Assembly (NCBI GenBank): GCA_012842235.1
Contig: DUTE01000064.1
Coordinates: forward strand, 1-14,914
Source: Bacillota bacterium
Lineage (GTDB): Bacteria; Bacillota; DTU065
Reading direction: 5' to 3'
Length of the DNA: 14,914 bases
Made by a program: the position numbers and the translations under genes. This document shows, piece by piece, positions 1-6,991 of the stretch (positions are counted from its first letter, which is position 1; every line of letters starts with the position of its first letter). The notes under the pieces were generated by a model. That model worked only from the letters and a program-made list of their open reading frames with translations, ran no database searches and had not been told where the DNA came from.

Positions 1-62
1 CTGTAGGGGGTTTGATGTTTGTTTTAGGTGGAGTTTTTGCATATTTCCTTAGAGAGAAGTAA
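1..62 (+). CDS. 3' end of an integral membrane protein gene (partial)
   Basis: Only the last 19 codons lie in the window, read in the frame beginning at base 3 and ending at the TAA at 60-62. The visible tail is a glycine-rich hydrophobic helix (VGGLMFVLGGVFAYF) followed by the short charged end LREK. That shape is common for the last transmembrane segment of a permease, for example an EamA/DMT-type transporter, but 19 residues cannot fix the family. It converges on the minus-strand muropeptide operon, and the hairpin at 214-235 could terminate it as well, although that lies about 150 bases downstream. Bases 63-213 between them show no convincing gene. Confidence 0.55.
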   Translation, partial: VGGLMFVLGGVFAYFLREK

Positions 63-213
63 ATGTATTTTAGATTACTTCATGTTACTAGTGTACTGCT
101 ACCTAAAACGTAGAAATTTACTGTAGCAAGATTTCTCTTAAGCGACGAGTTTGGACTGAAACTAACAATTAATGTCTAACGTCTTTTTTGAATTTTGCGG
201 GGAAACAACAAAA

Positions 214-240
214 GGGGGCTCCTAATGGAGCCCCCTTTTT
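214..240. terminator. Bidirectional intrinsic terminator
   Basis: A perfect 9-bp GC-rich stem (GGGGGCTCC, 214-222, with GGAGCCCCC, 227-235) encloses the loop TAAT. Five T follow on the plus strand (236-240). On the minus strand a T-rich tail (TTTTGTTGTTT) follows. It sits directly beyond the stop codon of the minus-strand NlpC/P60 gene and most likely ends that operon. It may also stop the plus-strand membrane-protein gene. Confidence 0.9.
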
Positions 241-1024
241 AGAACTGATAACGGCTATATTGGATTGTTTGACTTAGCCAATGAGGATCGTCTATTTGAG
301 AGACTTGAACAACTGGTTTTTTATTAGTGGTGGCATGTATAAACTCAAAGTGAGATATAGCAAGACCTACATGGCCATAATTGGTAAAAAAGAGCAGATC
401 TCCAGGGAGGATTTCTTCTCGTTTGATGTTTTGGATATATTTACCTCGGCCTTGTTGTGAGGCATCTCTTTCTAAGGGCAGATTATGAAGCCTAAATAGG
501 TGTTGTACAAAACCAGAGCAATCAGCACCAAAGGAAGAAGTTCCACCCCAAACATACGGAACAGAGTTTTCAAATTTTTCTGCCCATTTAACGAGACTAT
601 TTCGCAGTTGTGGCTCAGATTCAAAACTAAAAACTTTGTAATTGACAATATCTCCTTTTTGAATATAGCCAGAAGTTCTGTCAGGGAGTTCTACTTTAAG
701 CCATTTTTCTCCATCTTCAAGCAAACGAAGCTTTATGCCAATAGGTAGAATTTGTAAAAATGGAGATTGGATTTTGTTTTCTTGATAAACGATGCTAGAC
801 AAAGATGCAGTTATAAGTGGCTCTTTTACCTCCCAATCTAATTCTAAAACAGACTCTTTAGGTACAAAGCCAGGATAGTTGTCCCAAAGGGTTTTAATTT
901 TTAGCCATTTGCCGTGGACTTCAAGAATCTCGATAGCTTCTCCCATTTTACCTTCAGTAACTGTTTCACTTTGCAAGTCAGGCTCTTTTAGAAGTTTTAC
1001 AACAGGATGTTTTAATATTCCCAT
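239..1024 (-). CDS. ykfC: NlpC/P60 gamma-D-glutamyl-L-diamino acid endopeptidase (YkfC-like)
   Basis: Predicted cysteine peptidase that cuts the gamma-D-Glu to diamino-acid bond in L-Ala-gamma-D-Glu-diamino-acid peptides released from peptidoglycan. At 261 residues it has two N-terminal SH3b-like parts (about 1-65 and 66-130). An NlpC/P60 domain follows, with the nucleophile in DCSG (C169), the catalytic His in NYGHVG (H218) and a third polar residue in FIHA (H230). The order SH3b-SH3b-NlpC/P60 matches YkfC of Bacillus. No signal peptide is visible, which fits a cytoplasmic recycling enzyme rather than a wall autolysin. The ATG shares one base with the TAA of the upstream epimerase gene (TAATG), so translation is probably coupled; AGGGGAG lies just upstream. 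It is the last gene of the operon, before the hairpin at 214-235. The family is certain; the substrate rests on the epimerase neighbour. Confidence 0.88.
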   Translation of the reverse strand: MGILKHPVVKLLKEPDLQSETVTEGKMGEAIEILEVHGKWLKIKTLWDNYPGFVPKESVLELDWEVKEPLITASLSSIVYQENKIQSPFLQILPIGIKLRLLEDGEKWLKVELPDRTSGYIQKGDIVNYKVFSFESEPQLRNSLVKWAEKFENSVPYVWGGTSSFGADCSGFVQHLFRLHNLPLERDASQQGRGKYIQNIKREEILPGDLLFFTNYGHVGLAISHFEFIHATTNKKPVVQVSQIDDPHWLSQTIQYSRYQF

Positions 1025-2127
1025 TAAGATGATCTCCCCTCGTCTACAAGTGATAATAGAAGCTCTTTATCTAAACAAACACCAAGACCAGTGCCATTTG
1101 AAACATATTCTTTTCCTGATTCTAAAATAGCACCACCTTGAGAAACAATATCTTCACTTAAATCCCAACAACCATCGAGATCGATGTATTGCACAATATC
1201 CTGAGATTGAGCTACATGTAGACCTGTTGTAATACCAACTCTTGTTTCGATCATACAGCCAATCATTACAGATATTCCTGCATTTTTTGCAGTTTGCATC
1301 ATAGATAAAGCATTAGAGGGTCCACCACATTTCATAAGTTTGATGTTAATTATGGGGACAGTACCTATTTGTAGTAGTCTGTCTAGACTAGGTGGATCTT
1401 GGATGGCTTCATCGGCCACAATTGGGAAAGAACTATTTTGAGCAACTTTGATAAGCCCTTCAAGGTCTTCTTTTGCTACAGGTTGTTCCATTAGTTCAAT
1501 CTGGTATGTGGCAAGTTCTCTAACGACTTCTAAGGCTTCTTTAACGGTATAACCTTGATTGGCATCGAGGTAGATTTTGATGTTTGGGTAGTTTTCGCGT
1601 ACTTTTTTTATTCTTCTAATATCTTCATGTATGTTTAGACCAATTTTATATTTAAGGTGGCTAATGCCTTTAGTTACTAATTCTTCTGTTTCTTCTAGGG
1701 TCTCTTCAATAGGTAAAATGCCAAGGCTAAAACTAGCTTGACAGAAATCTTTAGCTCCACCCCAGATTTTATAAAGTGGTTTTTTTAGAAGTTGTCCTTT
1801 AATATCCCAAATTGCTGTATCTATAGCACAAAGTGCTGAAGGCATATTGGCAAAGACTATCTTTGCTTCTTCAAGAATCTCTTCATGATTCTGAAAATCA
1901 AAGCCTTCTATTGCTTGACAAAAGTCTTTTAATTGCAGGTAAACCTCTTTTTTAGATTCACCGGTCACTTCTTTTACAGGAACAGCTTCGCCAACACCTA
2001 TAAGCCCAGTATCTGTATGTAAACAGACAATAATGCTTTCAGCTGCCTTTCTTACAGCATAGGCCACAGCAAAAACTGATTTTTTAGGTACACTAATAGA
2101 ATAAACGTTGGCTTTAGTTACTTTCAT
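1024..2127 (-). CDS. ykfB: L-Ala-D/L-Glu epimerase (dipeptide epimerase, enolase superfamily)
   Basis: Converts L-Ala-D-Glu from murein peptides to L-Ala-L-Glu so that it can be degraded as an ordinary dipeptide. All 367 residues fit the muconate-lactonizing-enzyme subgroup of the enolase superfamily, with an N-terminal capping domain and then a TIM barrel. Visible catalytic residues are the KxK pair K159/K161, the metal ligands D188 (LDAN), E214 (MEQP) and D239 (ADE), and the opposite base K263. The DxD pair D316/D318 (IDLD) is the signature that binds the dipeptide ammonium group in Ala-Glu epimerases. The spacings from D239 to K263 and from K263 to D316 agree with what I recall for the B. 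subtilis enzyme. The ATG is preceded by AAGGTGG, and the gene overlaps the upstream hydrolase gene by 14 bases. The downstream NlpC/P60 gene would supply its dipeptide substrate. Confidence 0.93.
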   Translation of the reverse strand: MKVTKANVYSISVPKKSVFAVAYAVRKAAESIIVCLHTDTGLIGVGEAVPVKEVTGESKKEVYLQLKDFCQAIEGFDFQNHEEILEEAKIVFANMPSALCAIDTAIWDIKGQLLKKPLYKIWGGAKDFCQASFSLGILPIEETLEETEELVTKGISHLKYKIGLNIHEDIRRIKKVRENYPNIKIYLDANQGYTVKEALEVVRELATYQIELMEQPVAKEDLEGLIKVAQNSSFPIVADEAIQDPPSLDRLLQIGTVPIINIKLMKCGGPSNALSMMQTAKNAGISVMIGCMIETRVGITTGLHVAQSQDIVQYIDLDGCWDLSEDIVSQGGAILESGKEYVSNGTGLGVCLDKELLLSLVDEGRSS

Positions 2128-2878
2128 TTTGATACCACCTTAGAATTGTTTGGCCAATATTACCTGCTAAAATTATGCTTTCGCCTATATTGATATCCTC
2201 ACTGTAATAAGCATAATACAAAATATCCTCGCCAAGTTTCAACAGGCCTACATCGTTAAAGACTGTATATAACGAACCAGTTTTATGTTCAACCATGCCT
2301 TCATTAAGGAAAAAGCCTAGCCCTTCGTTAAACAGTTGTTTTGAAAGAAAGTAGCGTACTTTTGCTAGTGTTGTATTATCTAGAGAGGATAAAAGTGTTA
2401 CCATCTCTAAAGGTGATGCTGTATTATCTAAACCTTTCTTGAGTGCAGTCAGATCCATCATTTTGCGTCTGAGTTTTGTTTGGTTTAAACCTAAGTTAAT
2501 AAAACCTTGTTCAATAGAAGAAAAACCTCCTAATAGATCAATAATAGCATTTGTTGCCGAGTTATCACTAATAGCGATCATAAAAAGTAAAAGATCGTGT
2601 AGAGTCAGACTACTAGTATCTTTTAAGTATTCTAGTAAAGAAGAGCCGCCTGTTTTTTCCAATGGTTTTTCAATTACCATGTTTATATCACATTCTAAGT
2701 CTTTTAAGGCTAGGACTAACAGGGGAACTTTAATTGTTGATGCAGCGCAAAAAGCTAGATTACCGTTGTAATTGAAGATTTGGCCATTAAATAAAAGTGC
2801 TAATCCATATCTGCCTTTGTTTTTATGTAATAGAGGCAAAACCTCCTTTTGGCAGAAGTTTTGAAAATCAGCCATCAT
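2114..2878 (-). CDS. Class A beta-lactamase-fold serine hydrolase, cytoplasmic, probably not a lactamase
   Basis: This 254-residue protein carries the three active-site motifs of the penicillin-recognising serine hydrolase fold in the right order: SxxK as S47-T-I-K50, SDN as S104-D-N106, and KTG as K199-T-G201. The omega-loop region reads TKLRRKMMD (134-142). Lined up with the class A pattern, the general-base Glu (E166 in TEM numbering) falls on a Met, so hydrolytic deacylation of beta-lactams is doubtful. There is no signal peptide, so it should be cytoplasmic, unlike resistance enzymes. It is the first gene of an operon with the epimerase and NlpC/P60 peptidase. I infer a peptidase or amidase acting on muropeptide fragments, perhaps taking the place of the LD-carboxypeptidase YkfA of Bacillus. 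RBS AAGGGGTG precedes the first of two adjacent ATGs (2876-2878). True beta-lactamase activity remains possible but unlikely. Confidence 0.85.
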   Translation of the reverse strand: MMADFQNFCQKEVLPLLHKNKGRYGLALLFNGQIFNYNGNLAFCAASTIKVPLLVLALKDLECDINMVIEKPLEKTGGSSLLEYLKDTSSLTLHDLLLFMIAISDNSATNAIIDLLGGFSSIEQGFINLGLNQTKLRRKMMDLTALKKGLDNTASPLEMVTLLSSLDNTTLAKVRYFLSKQLFNEGLGFFLNEGMVEHKTGSLYTVFNDVGLLKLGEDILYYAYYSEDINIGESIILAGNIGQTILRWYQNESN

Positions 2879-2895
2879 TAGTTCACCCCTTTTTG

Positions 2896-2906
2896 AGAAT
2901 AATTCT
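2896..2906. repeat. Small palindrome upstream of the muropeptide operon
   Basis: AGAAT-A-ATTCT forms an 11-base palindrome 18 bases upstream of the hydrolase start codon, beyond its ribosome site. It could be half of an operator or simply chance in AT-rich DNA. I found no convincing sigma-70 promoter for the minus-strand operon between here and 3060. Confidence 0.2.
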
Positions 2907-3055
2907 GTTAAATTAGAAGATAGTCCTTTTATTTTAAAGACTTTGGATAGTTAGGCGGTCTTCTGTTTAGCAATCAAAAAGCAGATGGTCATGGTTATTT
3001 TGACAGAAAGAAGTAGATTAAATCAAGATAATCATTGGTTCTGGTAAAACGATAC

Positions 3056-3089
3056 TATAATTGACAAAAGCAGCTCTTTTTGCTAAAGT
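3056..3089 (+). promoter_or_regulatory. Sigma-70 promoter of the thiamine transport operon
   Basis: A consensus -35 box TTGACA (3061-3066) and a -10-like TAAAGT (3084-3089, 4 of 6) are separated by 17 bases. This places the start near 3096, just upstream of the TPP aptamer. A perfect TATAAT at 3056-3061 overlaps the -35 box, but has no good -35 of its own (best TTGGTT at 3035-3040, 15-base spacer). It could be a second, weaker start. Confidence 0.6.
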
Positions 3090-3103
3090 GTAGTCAAAAG
3101 AAT

Positions 3104-3187
3104 AGTCGAACGGGGGTGCTCCATTTGGGGCTGAGATCATACTCCGATAACCTGATCTAGGTAATGCTAGCGAAGGGAGTTTCGAGG
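3104..3187 (+). ncRNA. TPP riboswitch aptamer (THI element)
   Basis: The leader contains the conserved parts of the thiamine pyrophosphate aptamer in order: GGGGTGCT (about 3113-3120), GGCTGAGA with the invariant CTGAGA at 3131-3136, ACCTGATCTAGGTAATG, and GCTAGCGAAGGGA ending at 3178. P1 can form from TCGAA (3106-3110) with TTCGA (3181-3185). The two CTAG segments (3157-3160 and 3167-3170) form the usual small hairpin. It is followed directly by an intrinsic terminator and then thiB, so TPP should lower transcription of the transporter. GAAGGG (3172-3177) can pair with CCCTTT (3212-3217) of the terminator's left arm, a plausible antiterminator when TPP is absent. Confidence 0.97.
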
Positions 3188-3206
3188 TAGAGATATTGAT
3201 TAGCCA

Positions 3207-3254
3207 AAAAGCCCTTTCTAGATTATAAGAAAGGGCTTTTAGTTTGTTTAGGAT
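3207..3254 (+). terminator. Riboswitch-controlled intrinsic terminator
   Basis: A perfect 13-bp stem, AAAAGCCCTTTCT (3207-3219) with its complement at 3228-3240, encloses an 8-base loop. A T-rich run (TTTTAGTTTGTTT) begins within the right arm at 3237. It lies between the TPP aptamer and the thiB ribosome site, where a transcription-attenuating expression platform belongs. Confidence 0.92.
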
Positions 3255-3286
3255 CCCCCGCGATAGTTTATGAGGAGGATTTGCTA

Positions 3287-4297
3287 GTGAAACGTTCGTT
3301 TAGTTCTTTGTTTGTAGTTATGTTAGTATTAGTCTTGCTTGGTAGTGTTTGTGTCAATGCTAAGGAGTTAGTTGTCTATAGTTATGATTCTTTTGGCCAG
3401 ACACTAATGGAGATGATGGAAGATTATTTTGCCAAAGAGTTTAATACAAAAGTAAGATTTGTTCTATTTGAAGACACAGGTGCGATGTACTCAAGATTAC
3501 TAATAGAGAAGAACAAGCCGGTAGCTGATGTTGTAATTGGTTTAGCTGAGGTTTATTTAGTTAATGTGAAAGCAGATGATCTTTTTACTCCATATAAACC
3601 AAAGGCAGCTGCTAAGATTAAAGATGACTTAATTTTTGATCCAGGGTTTCATATGGTCCCCTTTGACTATGGTTTTGTTACTTTTAATTATGATTCTGAG
3701 TTACTTTCTACACCACCTAAAACTTACAGTGATTTACTTAAACCAGAGTATGCTAAAAAAATCGTTATTCCTAATCCTATGACATCCTCTCCAGGCCAGG
3801 CCTTTCTGTTAAGTACGGTTGCTTACTTTGGTGAAGATAAGTATTTGGATTTTTGGCAAGAGCTCAAAAACAATATCCTTGTAATGCCCTCAAGCTGGTC
3901 AATTGCTTATGGTATCTATACCAATGGAGAAGCACCATTAGTTCTTAGCTATGGAACATCCCCAGTCTATCACTTACTTTATGATAAAACTGAGAGATAC
4001 CAGCCACTAGTTCTTGATAATGTAGCATGGGCACAGATTGAAGGAGCAGGTATTGTCAAAGGGGCAAAAAATCTTGAATTAGCAAAAGCAGCAATAGATT
4101 ATCTTTTAGGTCTTGATATGCAAGAGGCTCTTCCTGAATCACAGTTTATGTATCCTGTACGTGTCGATGCTAAACTACCTGATTCTTTTTCAATAGCAGC
4201 AGATACACCAGAGCTACTTAATCGTCGTATTGAACTAGAAAAAGTCCAAGACAATCTAGAAAAATGGTTAAATGATTGGGAAAGTGTTATGAGATAA
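3287..4297 (+). CDS. thiB: Thiamine ABC transporter, periplasmic thiamine-binding protein
   Basis: Captures thiamine or its phosphates outside the inner membrane and passes it to ThiP. It aligns by eye with E. coli TbpA/ThiB along its length: VVYSYDSF near the mature start, ADVVIGL, VPFDYGFVTFNYD, the SSPG segment, PSSWSIAYGIY, and LVLSYGTSPVYH, which contributes to the ligand cleft. An N-terminal signal peptide (VKRSFSSLFVVMLVLVLLGS) ends in VNA-KE, a signal peptidase I site. No lipobox is present, so it should be soluble in a periplasm. I chose GTG 3287 as the start because GAGGAGG (3272-3278) sits 8 bases before it; an in-frame TTG at 3281 is too close to that site. This gives 336 residues. 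It is the first gene after the TPP riboswitch. Confidence 0.95.
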   Translation: MKRSFSSLFVVMLVLVLLGSVCVNAKELVVYSYDSFGQTLMEMMEDYFAKEFNTKVRFVLFEDTGAMYSRLLIEKNKPVADVVIGLAEVYLVNVKADDLFTPYKPKAAAKIKDDLIFDPGFHMVPFDYGFVTFNYDSELLSTPPKTYSDLLKPEYAKKIVIPNPMTSSPGQAFLLSTVAYFGEDKYLDFWQELKNNILVMPSSWSIAYGIYTNGEAPLVLSYGTSPVYHLLYDKTERYQPLVLDNVAWAQIEGAGIVKGAKNLELAKAAIDYLLGLDMQEALPESQFMYPVRVDAKLPDSFSIAADTPELLNRRIELEKVQDNLEKWLNDWESVMR

Positions 4298-4337
4298 GCT
4301 CTTAGAAACTAATCTAGACAAAAAGGAGGGCTAGAGA

Positions 4338-5909
4338 ATGTGGCAAGTAGTGATATTATTAATCTTGGTTTTAATTGTCTATCTACCTTTAGGTGGACTT
4401 GTGGTAAAGCTTTTAGCCCTCCCTAACCTTCTAGATCTTCTTCGAGAACTACTTAGTGATCCTTCGCTTTTAAGTGCTTTGAAATTTACCTATACTCAAG
4501 CTCTTATTAGTGCTCTTCTAAGTCTGCTTGTGGGTCTTCCGGGAGCGTACTTTTTTTCTCATTATGATTTTAAAGGTAAAAAAGTTATTAGAAACCTAAC
4601 GATGATTCCCTTTATTTTACCAAGTATATTAGTTGTTTTGGCGATGATTGTCTTTTATGGGCAGCAGGGGATATTTTCAAGAGTTTTTGGTACGGGGACA
4701 TTTATTTACAGTTTGTTTGGTATAATCTTTGCCCACGTCTTTTATAACTTTTCTTTAAGTATTAGGATCGTGGGTACAACATGGGAAAAACTTGATAGAG
4801 ACCTTCTTGAATCAGCTTATGTTTTAGGGGATTCGCCTCTAGAGACTTTTTTTAGAGTAGAGCTACCTCTTTTATGGCCATCAATAGCCTATGCAACGTT
4901 ACTTTCGTTTTTATATTCATCCCTTAGTTTTGCTATTGTCTTGGTCTTTGGTGGTGTTTCCTATAATACTTTGGAGGTCTACATATATACACTTGTACGA
5001 CGTCTAAAACTTGATAAAGCTCATTTGGTGGCTTTTTTACAACTTCTAATCTCGTTTTTCTTTATTGTTGCGACAAACCGTCTCTCTAAGCGTAAAGACA
5101 GTGTAGAACAGGCTTTTTCAGTATCCCATGCTATCCCCCTCAAGTACGAAAAAAGACAGTGGATTAAGGTCTTGATGGTTATTTATTTCTTAGCTTTATT
5201 ACTGTTTTTTGGAGGGCCTTTAATAAATTTGGCAGTTCGGTCTTTTTTAACTAGAGATGGTACATTTACTCTCCAAAATTATGTGAGCCTTTTTTCACCA
5301 AAGGTGACAAGACTACTAGGTACACCAATATGGCAAGTGTTTTTAAATAGTTTACTGTTATCAGCTACAAGTAGTGCTATCTCGGTTATGTTAGCATATG
5401 TTCTTGCTAGGTATTTTTCTAAATTTAGACCTTTCTTTCTTTTGCCACTAGGGGTTTCAATGATGTCATATGGATTTGGTGTATTAGTGACCTTAAAAGA
5501 TTGGCTACCAGCACCAATTCTTATGGTCTTTACTCAAGTCTTTATTTCTTTTCCCATGGTCTATTCGATAATAGCTTTAGGTTTTGAAGAGATAGATCCT
5601 GAGTATCACTTAGCCGCAGCAGTACTTGGTTCAAGTGAAACAGATATTGTTAGGAGAATTTATTTTCCCCTTCTAAAACCTTCGCTTAATTCAGCATTTG
5701 CTTATGGTTTAGCTCTTTCGTTGGGTGATCTTTCTGGAGTAATGCTAGTTGGTGAAGGTAGGTTTGTTACTTTTACAGTGGCTCTTTACAGGTTAATAGG
5801 CCATTATAGCTTTCCAGAAGGCACAGCTCTTGGCACTATTGTCTCTTTGTTATTTATTGTTTTATTTGTGCTAATAGAGTCTAGAGGGGGTAAAAAACAT
5901 TATGCTTGA
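4338..5909 (+). CDS. thiP: Thiamine ABC transporter permease
   Basis: Inner-membrane channel subunit for thiamine import. Its 523 residues form a fused double permease of about 12 hydrophobic segments, the usual ThiP/FbpB architecture and close to the E. coli length. Each half has a cytoplasmic EAA-type loop that docks on the ATPase. The first, near residues 150-180, reads LLESAYVLGDSPLETFFRVELP; the second, near 416-445, reads HLAAAVLGSSETDIVRRIYFP. AAGGAGG (4323-4329) lies 8 bases before the ATG. The gene ends inside the start of the ATPase gene (8-base overlap), so the two are probably translationally coupled. Forty bases separate it from thiB with no terminator, so it shares the TPP riboswitch. 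Confidence 0.95.
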   Translation: MWQVVILLILVLIVYLPLGGLVVKLLALPNLLDLLRELLSDPSLLSALKFTYTQALISALLSLLVGLPGAYFFSHYDFKGKKVIRNLTMIPFILPSILVVLAMIVFYGQQGIFSRVFGTGTFIYSLFGIIFAHVFYNFSLSIRIVGTTWEKLDRDLLESAYVLGDSPLETFFRVELPLLWPSIAYATLLSFLYSSLSFAIVLVFGGVSYNTLEVYIYTLVRRLKLDKAHLVAFLQLLISFFFIVATNRLSKRKDSVEQAFSVSHAIPLKYEKRQWIKVLMVIYFLALLLFFGGPLINLAVRSFLTRDGTFTLQNYVSLFSPKVTRLLGTPIWQVFLNSLLLSATSSAISVMLAYVLARYFSKFRPFFLLPLGVSMMSYGFGVLVTLKDWLPAPILMVFTQVFISFPMVYSIIALGFEEIDPEYHLAAAVLGSSETDIVRRIYFPLLKPSLNSAFAYGLALSLGDLSGVMLVGEGRFVTFTVALYRLIGHYSFPEGTALGTIVSLLFIVLFVLIESRGGKKHYA

Positions 5910-6894
5910 AGTAAGGAATTTACAAAAGAATTACCCTAACTTTTCTGTCTTTGTTGACTTTAAACTTAAAAAAGGAGAGTTTTTTTCCTTACTTGGCCCT
6001 AGTGGTTGTGGCAAGACAACTACACTTAGGCTTATAGCTGGTCTCGAAAAACCAGATAGTGGTAAAATACTACTTTCAGGCGAAGATATCACCAATTTAC
6101 CTCCACAAAAAAGAAAATTTGGTTTGGTGTTTCAAAACTACGCTCTTTTTCCTCACTTAAGTGTGTCAGAAAATATTCTCTATGGCTTAAGTAAAGAAAG
6201 TAATGAAATGAAAAAAGAGCGTTTAGAGGAAATGCTAGAGCTTTTTAAGCTTACAGAACTAAAAGATCGTTCAATTAGACGTCTTTCAGGAGGAGAACAA
6301 CAAAGAGTAGCTTTAGCAAGATCTCTAGCAACTAAACCTCGATTATTACTTTTAGATGAGCCTTTTGCTGCACTAGATCCCTCGTTGAGACAATCACTTC
6401 GAGAAGAACTAAAAACTCTTCAAGATAAACTTGATCTTACAATAGTTTTTGTTACACATAATCAAGAAGAGGCTCTTAGTCTCTCTGATAGGGTTGCGTT
6501 AATGGATAAGGGTAGAATTGTGCAAGTTGCAACGCCTTTCGAAATATATACTAAACCAAAATCAGATTATGCTGCTAGTTTTTTTGGGCAAGTAAACTTC
6601 TTAGAATTAGAGGTGCAGGATAAAAAACTAAAATGGGGTGGCACTCTGATTGATATAGATTTAAACGAAGGTATTTATCGCTTTGCTGTTAGGCCAGAGC
6701 ATTTAATAGAAGGAAAGGGAGTTAGAGGTAGAATTATTCGTGGAAGCTATCTTGGGTTTGCAGTAGAATACATTGTTGCAACTTCTCAAGGAGAGCTACG
6801 CTATTTAGAACTTAACCCCCATTCAGTTAAATGTAGTGGTACAGAAATTGAGCTATCTTTGTTACAGGCCATACCAGTAGGGAAAAAGAGCTAA
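5902..6894 (+). CDS. thiQ: Thiamine ABC transporter ATP-binding protein, with C-terminal TOBE-like domain
   Basis: ATPase that powers the ThiBP importer. Visible motifs are Walker A GPSGCGKT (32-39), the Q-loop Gln in VFQNYALFP (Q78), the ABC signature LSGGEQQ (128-134), Walker B LLLLDEP (148-154) and the switch His H186 in FVTHNQEE. Residues from about 232 to 325 form an extra C-terminal beta-rich region (FAVRPEHL and RGSYLGFAVEYIV segments), like the TOBE domain of PotA and FbpC proteins. E. coli ThiQ is only about 230 residues and lacks this, so by sequence alone the protein resembles a general CUT1/PotA-type ATPase. The thiamine role comes from its operon. The ATG overlaps the end of thiP; AGAGGGGG (5883-5890) is the ribosome site. 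Confidence 0.92.
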   Translation: MLEVRNLQKNYPNFSVFVDFKLKKGEFFSLLGPSGCGKTTTLRLIAGLEKPDSGKILLSGEDITNLPPQKRKFGLVFQNYALFPHLSVSENILYGLSKESNEMKKERLEEMLELFKLTELKDRSIRRLSGGEQQRVALARSLATKPRLLLLDEPFAALDPSLRQSLREELKTLQDKLDLTIVFVTHNQEEALSLSDRVALMDKGRIVQVATPFEIYTKPKSDYAASFFGQVNFLELEVQDKKLKWGGTLIDIDLNEGIYRFAVRPEHLIEGKGVRGRIIRGSYLGFAVEYIVATSQGELRYLELNPHSVKCSGTEIELSLLQAIPVGKKS

Positions 6895-6920
6895 TCCCAA
6901 GAAGGATTTAGCTCTTCTTT
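6886..6920 (+). terminator. Probable weak terminator at the end of the thiamine operon
   Basis: AAGAGCTA (6886-6893) pairs with TAGCTCTT (6909-6916), and ATCC (6894-6897) with GGAT (6904-6907), leaving one bulged T. The left arm overlaps the thiQ stop codon. The tail CTTTGTC is a poor T-run, so termination may be partial and some transcript may continue into the outer-membrane gene at 6992. Confidence 0.5.
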
Positions 6921-6991
6921 GTCAAAAACCATTAGACAGAAAAACATCTAGATAGGCACCAAGAAAAACCAGAGGAGGAAGAGAAATAGTT

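Noticed and set aside
63..213. Possible small gene or RNA between the first gene and the terminator
   Set aside because: No frame with a start and ribosome site, and no convincing structure; it appears to be plain intergenic DNA.
500..748. Plus-strand open frame opposite the NlpC/P60 gene
   Set aside because: It lies wholly antisense to a gene with catalytic motifs, has no ribosome site and no recognisable domain.
2439..2771. Plus-strand 110-codon frame opposite the beta-lactamase-fold gene
   Set aside because: It is a shadow of the motif-bearing minus-strand gene, with no supporting start signal.
2917..2990. Minus-strand promoter candidates for the muropeptide operon (for example TTTAAA-17-TAATTT)
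   Set aside because: Matches are only about 3 of 6 at the -10 box in AT-rich DNA, too weak to report as a feature.
3000..3032. TTGACA with downstream GATAAT as a further promoter before the thiamine operon
   Set aside because: The spacing is 21 bases, too long for a sigma-70 promoter. The pair starting at 3061 is much better.
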